Assembly: GCA_965205735.1 (NCBI GenBank)
Contig: OZ242179.1
Location: forward strand, 2,728,001-2,792,000
Reading direction: 5' to 3'
Length of the DNA stretch: 64,000 nucleotides
Origin: VXNE01 sp965205735
GTDB taxonomy: Bacteria; Pseudomonadota; Gammaproteobacteria; Pseudomonadales; Azotimanducaceae
Position 1 is the first letter of the stretch; every line of letters begins with the position of its first letter. Shown here piece after piece: positions 16,372 through 24,968 of this stretch. A model generated the notes under the pieces. That model was given only the letters and a program-made list of their open reading frames with translations, did no database searches and had not been told where the DNA came from. The translations under genes were made by a program, and so were the position numbers.

Positions 16372-17580
16372 TCAGCGCAGGAATCCTGCCTCTTCGCCGC
16401 GCCGAACCTCTTCTTCGGACATTCCGAGCCACTCGTTCAGCACCTCGGCGTTGTGCTGGCCCACCTCGGGCGCGGGCCGGTATTCGTCGCACGGCGTGCG
16501 CTCGAAGTAGATGGGGAGCCGGTCGGCATAGGTTGTACCGGCGCTCGGATGCGGTTCGGCGATTTCCACCAGAAACCCCGACAGCTTCAGTTGCGGGTCG
16601 CGTTCGCCGAGGTCGAGCCCGGTCTGGACTACGCCAGCGGGCACGCCGGCCGCCTGGCAACGCTCCATCACGACCTCCGCCTCCAGACCGCGCGTCCACT
16701 CCGCAATGCGCTGGTCCAGCACCTTGATCTTCCCGCAGCGCCCTGCGGCGGTGTTGAACGTGGGATTCCGCGCCCATTCCGGGTCGCCCATCACATCGCG
16801 GAAGCGCCGCCACTGATCATCGTTCACACAGGCGATCGCCACCCAACGTTCGTCCGCGAGCGCCTCGCTGGCGGCACCCGCACAGGGATAGCAGCCATGC
16901 GGCGCGTTGTTGTCGTAGGGGTCACGATTGCCACCCGGAGAAGCCGACCTCCCGTTGGCGAACCAATCCAGAAGAGCCGGGCCGGCGAAGTTCACCCCGA
17001 CTTCGAACTGCGACAGGTCGACGCGCTGGCCCCTGCCGGTGCTGCGCCGCCCCTCGAGCGCCGCGAGTACCGCCACCGCAGCGTGCAGGCCCGCCTGGTG
17101 GTCGTTGTAGCTGTAGCCGATGCCGATGTCTCCGCGGCCAGGCACCCCGGTCAAGTACGTCAGGCCCGCGAGGCCGTGAAGCGTCGGCGCATACGTAACG
17201 AAGTCGGACCAGGGACCGCTCGCGCCCATCCCTGACATCTGCACGTAGATGACCCCTGGATTGGTCTTGCTCACGGTCCCGTAGCCCACGTTCCAACGAT
17301 CCACCACCCCGGCGGAAAAATTGTCGATCACGACGTCTGCGGTGTCCGCGAGACGACGAGCCAGCGCGCGGCTTTCCTCATGGCGCATGTCGAGCGCGAG
17401 AGCGCGCTTGTTGCGGTTCCACATGAGGTAGTACGGCGAATCCTGGCCTTGTCCCCTCTGTCGGGTGGCCGACATGATCTTGACGACATCCGCGCCCATG
17501 TCGGCGAGTACGCGCGTTGCGAAGGGCCCCGCAAGGACATGGGTGAAGTCTAGAATCCTTACGTCTTCCAGGGGCCTCAT
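16372..17580 (-). CDS. CaiB/BaiF family CoA-transferase (downstream subunit/copy)
   Basis: A family III CoA-transferase that moves CoA between acyl groups through a glutamyl/aspartyl-CoA intermediate. Start MRPLEDVRILDFTHVLAGPF at ATG 17580; family motifs include LADMGADVVKI, NRNKRALALDM and DVVIDNFSAGV. Asp at about residue 160 (YSYNDHQAG) matches the nucleophile position. Length 402. The ATG overlaps the stop of the upstream CaiB/BaiF gene by 4 bp. Such paired genes can encode heteromeric enzymes (as in benzylsuccinate CoA-transferase BbsEF), or two separate enzymes. The frame stays open for 123 codons upstream, but that part lies over the neighbour and does not resemble protein. Confidence 0.9.
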   Translation of the reverse strand: MRPLEDVRILDFTHVLAGPFATRVLADMGADVVKIMSATRQRGQGQDSPYYLMWNRNKRALALDMRHEESRALARRLADTADVVIDNFSAGVVDRWNVGYGTVSKTNPGVIYVQMSGMGASGPWSDFVTYAPTLHGLAGLTYLTGVPGRGDIGIGYSYNDHQAGLHAAVAVLAALEGRRSTGRGQRVDLSQFEVGVNFAGPALLDWFANGRSASPGGNRDPYDNNAPHGCYPCAGAASEALADERWVAIACVNDDQWRRFRDVMGDPEWARNPTFNTAAGRCGKIKVLDQRIAEWTRGLEAEVVMERCQAAGVPAGVVQTGLDLGERDPQLKLSGFLVEIAEPHPSAGTTYADRLPIYFERTPCDEYRPAPEVGQHNAEVLNEWLGMSEEEVRRGEEAGFLR

Positions 17581-18749
17581 GGGCTTTTTGTCCAACCGAT
17601 CTCCGCCAGCACGGCCTCGGTGTCGGAGCCGACATCGCCATAGGGTCCGATTTTCCAGGGCGTATCGCCAAAGTGATACGGCGCGCCCGGACCGCGAACC
17701 GAGGGAAGATAGTTCGTCCACCAGCCGCGCGCCTTTAGATGTGGGTTGTCTGCCACGCGCCCGATCGGCACCGCTTGGCCATACGCCATGCCCCGAGACT
17801 GCGCCTCCCGAAACAACGGTTCCACATCGCGTGTCGCCACCCATTCCCGCAAGCGCTGCATCATGGCTGCGGTGAATTCCTCCCGGTTTTCCGGATCCTG
17901 GTACTTCGGATCCCACAGGTCGCCGGCCGCGCCTTCTTCGATCAGCCACGCCAACTGCGCATCACGATTCGGCGCCCCGGTTACCAGGATGTAGCCGTCC
18001 CGGCCGCGCATCGTCTGGTATGCATTCGTCCAGTGCAGGCTTCCGCGCCGCTCCAGAACCGGGCCCTTGGCCATGGGAAGACGGTCGTGGTACCAGTACC
18101 ACATAAGCACGTGTTCCAGGCTCGATGCGATGCACTCGTGCACCGGAACGTGGGCCCGCTGCCCCGTTCCCCTTTCCCGCGCGTGGTACAACGCCCCCAA
18201 CGCGGCGATGGCGACGTATACACCGGACAGCATGAAGTTCAGATCCCCAAAGACCTTGAGCGGCGGGGTATCGACATCCCCCGTCGGCGCCACAGCCCCG
18301 CCCAGCGCTCCCGCGACGATATCGGGCGCCAGGTAGTCACGCCAGGGGCCTTCCTTGCCGAAGGAAGAGACCTCCACCACTACCAGCTCCGGCCGGCGCG
18401 ACAAGGCGGCGTCAAGGCGCTCTTGTTCCGCGCCGAACGCCCCCGTGCAGCAGAGCACGATGTGCGCCCGGTCGATCAATGCATCGAGTTGCGCGCTTCC
18501 CGCTTCGCTATCGAGATCCAAACAGAAGAAGCGCCGCGACGACGCAAAGAACGCATGCCACAGCGATGTGGGTCCCTCCGGAGCATTTTCGAGGTGCGGC
18601 CCGCGGCGGCGCAATGGGTCCCCTTCCGGCGGCTCGGGCCGTACGACATCCGCACCGAGGTCCGCCAGCAATTTTCCACCAAAGATGCCGCGCTCGTCGG
18701 TCAGATCGACGATGCGCACCTCATTCAGGGGGCCGTGGGGTTCAGACAT
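17577..18749 (-). CDS. CaiB/BaiF family CoA-transferase (upstream subunit/copy)
   Basis: Second family III CoA-transferase, 390 residues from ATG 18749 (MSEPHGPLNEVRIVDLTDER). It has the typical GGKLLADLGADVVRPEPPEG, a central EVSSFGKEGPW and FGDLNFMLSGVYVAIAAL, where the Asp aligns with the family nucleophile. It is more divergent than its neighbour in the nucleotide-binding start (DERGIFGGK). It is first of a tight pair, overlapping the next gene by 4 bp, with a pseudogenised crotonase behind. This suggests an acyl-CoA activation/degradation operon now partly broken. It is divergent from the LLM oxidoreductase, with an 84-bp shared promoter region. Confidence 0.88.
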   Translation of the reverse strand: MSEPHGPLNEVRIVDLTDERGIFGGKLLADLGADVVRPEPPEGDPLRRRGPHLENAPEGPTSLWHAFFASSRRFFCLDLDSEAGSAQLDALIDRAHIVLCCTGAFGAEQERLDAALSRRPELVVVEVSSFGKEGPWRDYLAPDIVAGALGGAVAPTGDVDTPPLKVFGDLNFMLSGVYVAIAALGALYHARERGTGQRAHVPVHECIASSLEHVLMWYWYHDRLPMAKGPVLERRGSLHWTNAYQTMRGRDGYILVTGAPNRDAQLAWLIEEGAAGDLWDPKYQDPENREEFTAAMMQRLREWVATRDVEPLFREAQSRGMAYGQAVPIGRVADNPHLKARGWWTNYLPSVRGPGAPYHFGDTPWKIGPYGDVGSDTEAVLAEIGWTKSP

Positions 18750-18833
18750 TGGCAAGCCCGATTCTAACCGACAAGCGCCGAGCGACGCTGAAAGAGTAAA
18801 CTATCCCTCGATATCGGCAACGCCCAAAGCAAC

Positions 18834-19658
18834 ATGCAATTCGGAATATCACTCCCAGTGCGGGAACTGAAGGACGACCTACAGGCCATAACGGCTTTCG
18901 CCCAAGCCGCCGAAGAGTTGGGCTATACCTATCTGCGGGTCCCGGACCAGGTGTTGCGTCCCAATAGCGGCCACCTGCACGAGCCCATGATGGTGCTGGC
19001 CTACGTCGCAGCCGTAACAAAAACCATAGGGCTTGTGCCGTCCGTCATCGTCATGCCTTCACGCCAGACCGCTCTTTTCGCGAAACAGGCGGCCGAACTC
19101 GATGTATTGAGCGGCGGACGCCTGCGTCTCGGCGTAGGCGTCGGCGGCAGCTCGGCCGAATACGCAGCGCTCGGCGCCGACTTTCACACGCGCGGAGCGC
19201 GCATCGAGGAGCAGATCGATCTCATGCGGCTCTTGTGGACGAAGGAAACCGTGGACTTCGCGGGGCGCTGGGACACGGTCAAGGGCGCAGGCATCAACCC
19301 GCTACCGGTTCAGCGACCGATACCGATCTGGATCGGCGCCAGCGGCGTGCCCGCGGCTCGGATACGTCGCCGGATCGGTCGCCAGGCCGACGGCTGGTTC
19401 ATCCTCTGCTCGCCCGAAGAGTATCCAGCCGTGAAAGCCGACGTTGACGCCGCGGCAATAGCCGAGGGGCGTGATCCGGACAAGATCGGCAGGGAGGCAG
19501 GTGTTGCAGTCGTGGGACCGCGCGAAGCCGAATGGCGGGACCGGGTTCAAGGCTGGCGAAACGCCGGATTGACGCACCTTTGCCTGCGTACGCTCGGCGC
19601 CGGGCTGACGACCGATCAACACATTACAAAAATGGGGGAAGCAATCAACGCACTTTAG
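18834..19658 (+). CDS. LLM-class flavin-dependent oxidoreductase
   Basis: A luciferase-like monooxygenase superfamily member (TIM barrel), probably of the TIGR03619/F420-type subgroup, though cofactor choice (FMN or F420) cannot be told from sequence by eye. The start MQFGISLPVRELKDD is typical. VPSVIVMPSRQTALFAKQAA and LDVLSGGRLRLGVGVGG are the family signatures, and PIPIWIGASGVPAARIRR follows. Length 274. It stands alone, divergent from the CoA-transferase pair and convergent with the GST gene, with which it shares a short GCCCC-GAGC-GGGGC palindrome in the 44-bp gap. Confidence 0.9.
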   Translation: MQFGISLPVRELKDDLQAITAFAQAAEELGYTYLRVPDQVLRPNSGHLHEPMMVLAYVAAVTKTIGLVPSVIVMPSRQTALFAKQAAELDVLSGGRLRLGVGVGGSSAEYAALGADFHTRGARIEEQIDLMRLLWTKETVDFAGRWDTVKGAGINPLPVQRPIPIWIGASGVPAARIRRRIGRQADGWFILCSPEEYPAVKADVDAAAIAEGRDPDKIGREAGVAVVGPREAEWRDRVQGWRNAGLTHLCLRTLGAGLTTDQHITKMGEAINAL

Positions 19659-19702
19659 GCCCGCTCACGCAACGCCCAACCGCCCCGAGCGGGGCAAAAG
19701 CA

Positions 19703-20467
19703 TCACGCCATGGCTTTGGCCGCCGCTTCCCGCAACTTCTGAACCTTTTCGGCGTCCTGGTTGAAGAACAGCTCGAGCCGCGCTTTCTCCTGCTCTTCCG
19801 TGCGCTCGCGCTTCCCCCAATCGCTGTGCATCCGGAAACACTTGGCCACCGCGGGGCGCTCGCCGACTTCATAGCTCCAGCGCGACAGGTTCGGGACGTT
19901 CTCCCACGAGCCGTCGTAGATCATATTGGGGATGATCCGCGCCCACGGCCACGTGATCATGTCGGCGATCGTGTATTCGTCGCCCGCGAGATAGCGATTC
20001 GCCGACAGATGGGCATCCATGACGCCGGCGAGACGGTCCACTTCGCCCACGAAGCGCTTCTCACCGTATTCGAGCAACTTCACGTCATCGACGAGATCCC
20101 TGCCATAGTTCTTGAAATGATTGGCGTTACCCATCATCGGCCCGAGGTTCGCCATCTGCCAATACACCCATTGCAGCGCCTTGTAGCGGGCCGCTCCTTC
20201 CCTGGCCAGGAACTTCCCCGTCTTGTCGGCGAGGTACTCGAGAATCGCGCCGGATTCGAATATGGCCAACGGCTCACCGCCGCCGACGGGATCGTGGTCC
20301 ACGATGGCCGGCATGCGGTTGTTCGGGCTGATACGCATGAATTCCGGTTTGAACTGATCGCCGCTGAAGATGTCAACTGGAATAATGGTGTAGTCGAGGC
20401 CGCATTCCTCAAGCATGATCGTGGCTTTCCGGCCGTTGGGCGTCGGCCAATAATGCAATTCGATCAA
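19703..20467 (-). CDS. Glutathione S-transferase, nu-class (YghU/YfcG-like)
   Basis: A 254-residue cytosolic GST-fold protein. The N-terminal thioredoxin-like domain holds YWPTPNGRKATIMLEE, where TPNG replaces the usual active-site Tyr/Ser/Cys motif and matches the nu-class YghU/YfcG enzymes, which show disulfide reductase and peroxidase activity. PNNRMPAIVDHD supplies the cis-Pro and FESGAILEYLAD the glutathione-binding Glu-Ser pair. The helical C-terminal domain carries GDEYTIADMITWPW. Divergent from the DUF3750 gene. Confidence 0.92.
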   Translation of the reverse strand: MIELHYWPTPNGRKATIMLEECGLDYTIIPVDIFSGDQFKPEFMRISPNNRMPAIVDHDPVGGGEPLAIFESGAILEYLADKTGKFLAREGAARYKALQWVYWQMANLGPMMGNANHFKNYGRDLVDDVKLLEYGEKRFVGEVDRLAGVMDAHLSANRYLAGDEYTIADMITWPWARIIPNMIYDGSWENVPNLSRWSYEVGERPAVAKCFRMHSDWGKRERTEEQEKARLELFFNQDAEKVQKLREAAAKAMA

Positions 20468-20516
20468 TTTAAACTCCTTGACATGGGAGAAGGTCGGTAA
20501 AGCTACCCTCTACAGC

Positions 20517-21338
20517 ATGATGGAGGCAAGACATCGTCTCTCGAAGCGAAAATCGGAATCGTCAAAGTTCGCCCGCGTTCGCCGTTGGCCGCGACCGATG
20601 ATCTGGATCCTGTTGGCAGTATTCGTTGCGCCAGCGGTGACTTCCATCGCATGGCGCGCATTCACTGATCAGCCGCACTGGCGGGACGCGGGACGCGCGT
20701 CCACCGGACAAGCCCCGGACCCTGCAACCATGCGCTCGGCCATCGTTCAGGTCTACGCCGCGCGCACCTGGGGGCGTCGCGGGGGGATCGCGGTACACAC
20801 CTGGATCACCGCCAAACGCGCGAACACCGACCACTACCAGCGCTACGAAATCATCGGCTGGCGGTTGCGGCGCGGCGGGTCGGCGCTGGTCCGAGGTCGG
20901 GGCGATCCGGACGCGGAGTGGTTTTCCAGCCGTCCCCTGTTGTTGGCGGATCTCCGCGGCGATGACGTCGATGCCGTGATCGATAGGATGGAGGCCGTGA
21001 TAGATGCCTATCCCTACCAGCGCGAATACCGGACCTGGCCCGGGCCAAATAGCAACACCTTTACCGCGTTCGTTGCGCGGCGCGTGCCAGAACTGCGGCT
21101 GGACCTGCCTCCCACGGCAATCGGCAAGGATTTTATCGGCAATGGGGCGGTGTTCGGAAGGGCGCCAAGCGGCACCGGCTATCAACTGTCAGCGTTCGGT
21201 CTATTGGGCATCATGGTGGCTTTGGAGGAGGGCATCGAACTGAACATCTGCGGCCTGGTCGCCGGAATCGATTTCACGTCCCTGGCGATCAAGCTCCCGG
21301 GCCTGGGAACCTGGCCGCCGAAACAGGCCGAGCATTGA
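20517..21338 (+). CDS. DUF3750 domain protein, membrane-anchored
   Basis: A 273-residue protein of unknown function (DUF3750). One hydrophobic segment near the N-terminus (about residues 28-48, WILLAVFVAPAVTSIAWRAF) likely anchors it in the inner membrane with the rest outside. The DUF3750 part includes VYAARTWGRRGGIAVHTWI, YQRYEIIGWRLRRG, NTFTAFVARRVPEL and GFDF-like ending elements (LVAGIDFTSLAIKLPGLG). The conserved HxW and Asn/Thr positions resemble a catalytic layout, but I know of no assigned activity. ATG 20517 starts MMEARHRL; TTG 20478 is open but less likely. The next gene's TTG overlaps its stop. Confidence 0.85.
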   Translation: MMEARHRLSKRKSESSKFARVRRWPRPMIWILLAVFVAPAVTSIAWRAFTDQPHWRDAGRASTGQAPDPATMRSAIVQVYAARTWGRRGGIAVHTWITAKRANTDHYQRYEIIGWRLRRGGSALVRGRGDPDAEWFSSRPLLLADLRGDDVDAVIDRMEAVIDAYPYQREYRTWPGPNSNTFTAFVARRVPELRLDLPPTAIGKDFIGNGAVFGRAPSGTGYQLSAFGLLGIMVALEEGIELNICGLVAGIDFTSLAIKLPGLGTWPPKQAEH

Positions 21339-21739
21339 CCGAGACCGACTATTCGCGCGCCGTTCTCCCGGTGGATCGCTCCACCAGAGCGGCTCACAAC
21401 GACGCGCTCGGTACCATCGCCGCACCGGGCGCCTGGTGGAGCGGGTCGGACCGACTGGGCATCGTCCGCGAGGCCCGCGCGGCAGTCACCTGTTCTCTCT
21501 GCCAGCGGGCCACGGGGTCGCTGTCCGCAACCGCCGTCTCGGGCGAGCACGATAGCGGCAACGATTTGCCGCCCGCCGCGATCGAGGCGATTCACGGCAT
21601 CCGCAACCACTCCGGTCGCTTGACGCGGCGCTGGTTCGACCGCGTGATCGCCATGGGCATGCGGCCGGAGGCCTATGTTGAACTGGTCGCCGTCGTCGCG
21701 AGCGCGGTCGTGTCCGCCGTAAACGAATGCTTTTACTGA
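21335..21739 (+). CDS. AhpD/carboxymuconolactone decarboxylase-like protein, possibly truncated
   Basis: A 134-residue product with a CxxC pair (Cys53, Cys56 in VTCSLCQRA) and a helix YVELVAVVASAVVSAV that resembles alkylhydroperoxidase-related proteins of the AhpD/CMD superfamily. Related full-length proteins are longer, so this may be only the N-terminal part. It starts at TTG 21335, overlapping the DUF3750 stop. After VVSAV the frame ends NECFY-stop, while one base over reads NAFTEPLRIP, closer to what such proteins show next (a D/NxF stretch). That suggests a frameshift joining it to the open frame at 21798-22103. Family assignment is by recall and moderate at best. Confidence 0.5.
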   Translation: MTETDYSRAVLPVDRSTRAAHNDALGTIAAPGAWWSGSDRLGIVREARAAVTCSLCQRATGSLSATAVSGEHDSGNDLPPAAIEAIHGIRNHSGRLTRRWFDRVIAMGMRPEAYVELVAVVASAVVSAVNECFY

Positions 21740-21797
21740 ACCACTTCGCATACCGTGTCGCTGCGGGAGAGCGCGAGGTCGCTGGACAGGAACGGAC

Positions 21798-22103
21798 TTG
21801 AACGTGGTCACGGGCCGCGCCTCGGGCGACGGCCGCGTGACCCATGGGGGACTCCTGACTCAGTTGGCGGAAGGCGTCGCCAGTTGGCGCTGGAGTGAAG
21901 TTGCAAGCCTGCGCCCTGCGGGTTGTCGGTTGCTCGGACCGCAAGCGATGAGCGATGCCATCCTGATCGCGTCCGGATTCAACGGCATCACCCGCGTCGC
22001 CGACGCGATCGGCATACGCCTGGACCAACACACCGCGGATGCGTCAGTAGCGTTGCGTGCGAACCTCGGTATCAACGCGTTCGCACCACCGGAGAAGTGG
22101 TAG
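21798..22103 (+). pseudogene. AhpD-like C-terminal fragment
   Basis: A 101-residue open frame beginning with TTG 21798. It contains VTHGGLLTQLAEGVASWRW and DAILIASGFNGITRVADAIG, the latter resembling the conserved (I/V)xSxFNxxNRxADxxG helix of AhpD-type peroxidase-related proteins, and ends INAFAPPEKW. It has no good ribosome-binding site. Most simply it is the C-terminal half of the gene at 21335, separated by a frameshift around 21720-21740, since the same frame is open through the junction (NAFTEPLRIPCRCGRARG). It could instead be a separate small gene. Its stop is 57 bp from the convergent acyl-CoA dehydrogenase-like gene. Confidence 0.4.
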
Positions 22104-22160
22104 CGTTTGGCGCCCACGCAAACGCGGCGCTCGTGTCGTGCAGCCGACGCCTCGGCTTCG

Positions 22161-23270
22161 CTAGAACACGCCCTCGGGATCCTGACCGAGCAGGAACTGG
22201 CCAACGGTTTCGTAGTGAGATTCGCGGCCCTGGACCTGCTGGGTAATGACGTGCGCGTCCTGGAAACGGCGTTGAATCGCCCGCGTAGCGAAAATGGCAT
22301 CCGAACCGCTCAGGTTGTAGACGATATCCACGGCCTTTGCCGACTGGCGAATCGCATGCGTTCCCGCCATGCGCAGGCGTATGCGCTGTCCGACCGTGAT
22401 CTCGCCGGTTTCGCGCACGCGCTCCCATACATGGGCGGCGCTTTCATACAACAACGCCCTGGCTGCGGCCCAGGTCGCTTCCGCCATTCCAACCTGTTGC
22501 TGCACGACGCTGTTCTCGGCAAGTGGTCGCTTGCCGTAGCGCCCTACCTTGGTCAGGGCGAGATCGATGGTCGCATTGATGGCGGCCCGGGCCACGCCGA
22601 GGGCGACGCAGCCGAAGCCGCAGGCGAACAGCAAATGCTGCGGGATGACGTAAATCGGACCCGCTTCCCGGTTCTTGCCGGGTACGTGCATCACGCTGGA
22701 TTCGGGCACAAACCGATCACGCGTCTGAAAGCCAAAGCTCCCCGTTCCGCGCAAGCCCTGCACCTGCCACACGTCCAGGAACTCCACTTCTTCCCTGGGC
22801 AGCAGGTGCAATCGGCCCGATGCCACCGCCGCGATCCAGTTGGCGTGCCGACAACCGCTGGAGAACATCCACCTGCCCGTCAGCCTGTAGCCGCCATCGA
22901 CCTCGACGGACTCCGAACCCTGGGGCGGCCCGTTGCCAACCACCGTTCGCGGATCGCCCCAAACCTCCCTCGCCAGAGGTTCTGGACACCGGGTGCTCGT
23001 TGTGGCGAATACAGCGCCCTGGTTCACGCACCACCCGGTGCTGCCGTCGGCCTGGGCAATGGTCCGGACCACGTCGAGGTACTCGAGCCAGTCCATCTCC
23101 TCCCCGCCCAGGGAACGCGGCACGAGCAGGCGAAAGATGCCGGCGTCGATCAATGCTCCGGCAAGTTCCGGTGGCAGCTCCCGCTCGGCGTCTATTCGAT
23201 CCGCCAGCGCCGAAATCTGCGGGACGAGCGAGCGAACGCGTTCAAGGGGTGCGATGAAAGACGACGACAT
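22161..23270 (-). CDS. Acyl-CoA dehydrogenase family flavoprotein (HsaA/HpaB-like group D monooxygenase type)
   Basis: A 369-residue protein with the acyl-CoA dehydrogenase fold. The N-terminal helical domain is ELPPELAGALIDAGIFRLLVP followed by GGEEMDWLEYLDVVRTIAQA. The middle part GSTGWCVNQGAV and GGYRLTGRWMFSSGCRHA resembles flavin-dependent monooxygenases such as HsaA/DszC rather than true dehydrogenases. The C-terminal helices contain YNLSGSDAIFATRAIQRRFQ, matching the C-terminal domain of that group. A catalytic Glu of classical acyl-CoA dehydrogenases is not evident. The substrate is unknown. It is divergent from the avidin-like gene across a 99-bp gap. Confidence 0.85.
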   Translation of the reverse strand: MSSSFIAPLERVRSLVPQISALADRIDAERELPPELAGALIDAGIFRLLVPRSLGGEEMDWLEYLDVVRTIAQADGSTGWCVNQGAVFATTSTRCPEPLAREVWGDPRTVVGNGPPQGSESVEVDGGYRLTGRWMFSSGCRHANWIAAVASGRLHLLPREEVEFLDVWQVQGLRGTGSFGFQTRDRFVPESSVMHVPGKNREAGPIYVIPQHLLFACGFGCVALGVARAAINATIDLALTKVGRYGKRPLAENSVVQQQVGMAEATWAAARALLYESAAHVWERVRETGEITVGQRIRLRMAGTHAIRQSAKAVDIVYNLSGSDAIFATRAIQRRFQDAHVITQQVQGRESHYETVGQFLLGQDPEGVF

Positions 23271-23369
23271 GGATCTGCGTAGTAACCTTGAGCATCGTGG
23301 CGGGAAGGGCTAATAGTATCCGCTACCCACTCGCGAACACACTTCCGGGAATCGACGGCGGAGGCGCAG

Positions 23370-23744
23370 ATGGATATCAACGGCACCTGGATTAACCAGA
23401 ACGGCTCCACCGCAACGTTCGAGACGGACGCGGGCGGCCATGTCAAAGGGGAGTTCCGGTCGCGCAAGGGCCGCGCCGCGGCCGGCAAGGGCTATGCCCT
23501 CGTCGGCACGCAGAACGGCGAACTGCTCGCTTTCCTGGTCGATTGGCACGATGCCGATACCAACCTGCACGCGGTAGCTTCGTTTGCCTGCCGCCTCGCT
23601 GTCGATGGCGACGGCCGCGATACGATTCACGCCATGTGGGTCCTGGCGCGGCAGTTCGAGGACGAGGCCCACACGAAAGCCACGGAAGTGTGGAACACTT
23701 TCATGACCAACGTAGACATCTTCGTGCGCGAACGCGCCGGATAG
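23370..23744 (+). CDS. Avidin/streptavidin-family protein without signal peptide
   Basis: A 124-residue protein that aligns along its whole length with streptavidin. GTWINQNGSTATF matches GTWYNQLGST (Asn9 and Ser13 for biotin ligands N23 and S27). Ser31 fits S45, Trp59 fits W79 (FLVDWH/WTVAWK), Trp90 fits W108 (IHAMWVLARQ/INTQWLLTSG), Trp108 fits W120 and Asp116 fits D128. Phe29 replaces Y43, while Ala68, Ala70 and Phe72 replace S88, T90 and W92. So most of the pocket is kept but the S88/T90 hydrogen bonds are lost. It starts directly with the first strand, with no signal peptide, so it would be cytoplasmic. Known avidins are mostly secreted. A biotin-binding role is inferred. Confidence 0.82.
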   Translation: MDINGTWINQNGSTATFETDAGGHVKGEFRSRKGRAAAGKGYALVGTQNGELLAFLVDWHDADTNLHAVASFACRLAVDGDGRDTIHAMWVLARQFEDEAHTKATEVWNTFMTNVDIFVRERAG

Positions 23745-23876
23745 GTCCAATGCGAGTCGCGACACCTGTTTTGATAGCATCCTGCCTTCGCCCGCAGGAC
23801 GCGGCGTGATCATCAAGATGGTTTCGCGGCATGCGTTTGACGAGCGCCGCTTTGATGGAGGTTACTGGATACTCTG

Positions 23877-24968
23877 ATGGACATCACAAAAAAGCGCACC
23901 GTAGGAAAAAGCCGTTTGCAGGTCACGCCCCTCGGCTTCGGCGGCGGCACGATAGGCATGCGGTGGATCACGAACGAAACGAGCCTCGAAACGGTGGCCG
24001 CAGCCTGGGAAACCGGGGTCCGTTTCTACGACACGGCGCCTTTTTATGGCTTGGGGCGCTCGGAGCGTCGCCTGGGGTTGGCCCTTGCCGGCATAGCGGA
24101 ACGAGACCAATACCGGATCAATACCAAGATCGGCAAATCGCTCGTGCCGGAGCCGGTAGAGGACGCGACCGCCAGCAGCAAGACGCCCAGCGGGTCGGAA
24201 CGCACACCGAGGGACCCCGACACCGGCTTTCGCCTCCGGTTCGAATACACCCACGACCGCATCATGGAGCAGCACCGGGATTCGCTGCAGCGGCTCGGCA
24301 CGTCGTCCGTAGACTCTCTCACCCTTCATGACCTCGACTACGGCTATCAGACGGCCGAACGCATGGAGCAACACCTGACCGAGCTGTCTCCGAACGGCGG
24401 CGGTGGCGCGGTCGCGCTGGAGACACTGCGCGCCGAAGGGCGTATTCGAGCCATCGGCTGCGGTTGCAACCTGGAAGCACGGAATGCCTACAGTTGGGAA
24501 GACGGCGCCCACGAGAGGCTGTGCGAGCGCATTGCCGACCTGGTCGACCTTGACTTCTTCGTGGTCGCGGGCGGATACACCCTGCTTGAAACTCGCACGC
24601 TTCGTCGGATCCTGCCGCTCTGCCAGGAGCGCGGTATCGGGGTGATTGGGGCTACGCCATTTGCCGGAGGATGGCTGGTGTCGGGGGACGAGTCCGCTTC
24701 GTACATGTACGGTCGCGCTTCCGCCGACATAGTCGACCGGTCGCGACGAATGCGCGCCATCTGCGAACGGCACGGCGTGCCTCTGGCCGCCGCAGCGTTG
24801 CAATTTCCGCTCGCCCACCCCGCGGTTGCCGCGGTTATCCCCGGCGCGCGAAGCCCGGCGGAGCCGCGAGAAAACCATCGCCTCGTGAATACGGACATTC
24901 CGGGCGCGGTATGGCGCGAATTCGTCGCCGAAGGGCTATTGGATCCCGCCGCCCCCACGCCCGACTAG
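23877..24968 (+). CDS. Aldo/keto reductase
   Basis: A 363-residue (alpha/beta)8 NADPH-dependent oxidoreductase, nearest to the D-threo-aldose 1-dehydrogenase/L-fucose dehydrogenase-like branch. The start is GKSRLQVTPLGFGGGTIG. The tetrad is visible as Asp and Tyr in RFYDTAPFYGLG, Lys in NTKIGKSL and His in SLTLHDLDYG. The C-terminal cofactor region reads AAVIPGARSPAEPRENHRLV. The segment around residues 95-115 (ATASSKTPSGSERTPRDPDT) is a loop insertion typical of that branch. Its substrate could be a sugar or aldehyde. It precedes the radical SAM gene on the same strand; the 24969-25199 gap holds no recognised gene, though the next frame is open through most of it. Confidence 0.9.
   Translation: MDITKKRTVGKSRLQVTPLGFGGGTIGMRWITNETSLETVAAAWETGVRFYDTAPFYGLGRSERRLGLALAGIAERDQYRINTKIGKSLVPEPVEDATASSKTPSGSERTPRDPDTGFRLRFEYTHDRIMEQHRDSLQRLGTSSVDSLTLHDLDYGYQTAERMEQHLTELSPNGGGGAVALETLRAEGRIRAIGCGCNLEARNAYSWEDGAHERLCERIADLVDLDFFVVAGGYTLLETRTLRRILPLCQERGIGVIGATPFAGGWLVSGDESASYMYGRASADIVDRSRRMRAICERHGVPLAAAALQFPLAHPAVAAVIPGARSPAEPRENHRLVNTDIPGAVWREFVAEGLLDPAAPTPD

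Noticed and set aside
21737..21739. TGA at the end of the first AhpD-like frame as a selenocysteine codon
   Set aside because: AhpD-related selenoproteins exist, but here the redox CxxC is already Cys, the sequence after TGA in that frame is not protein-like and no SECIS-like hairpin was recognised next to it.
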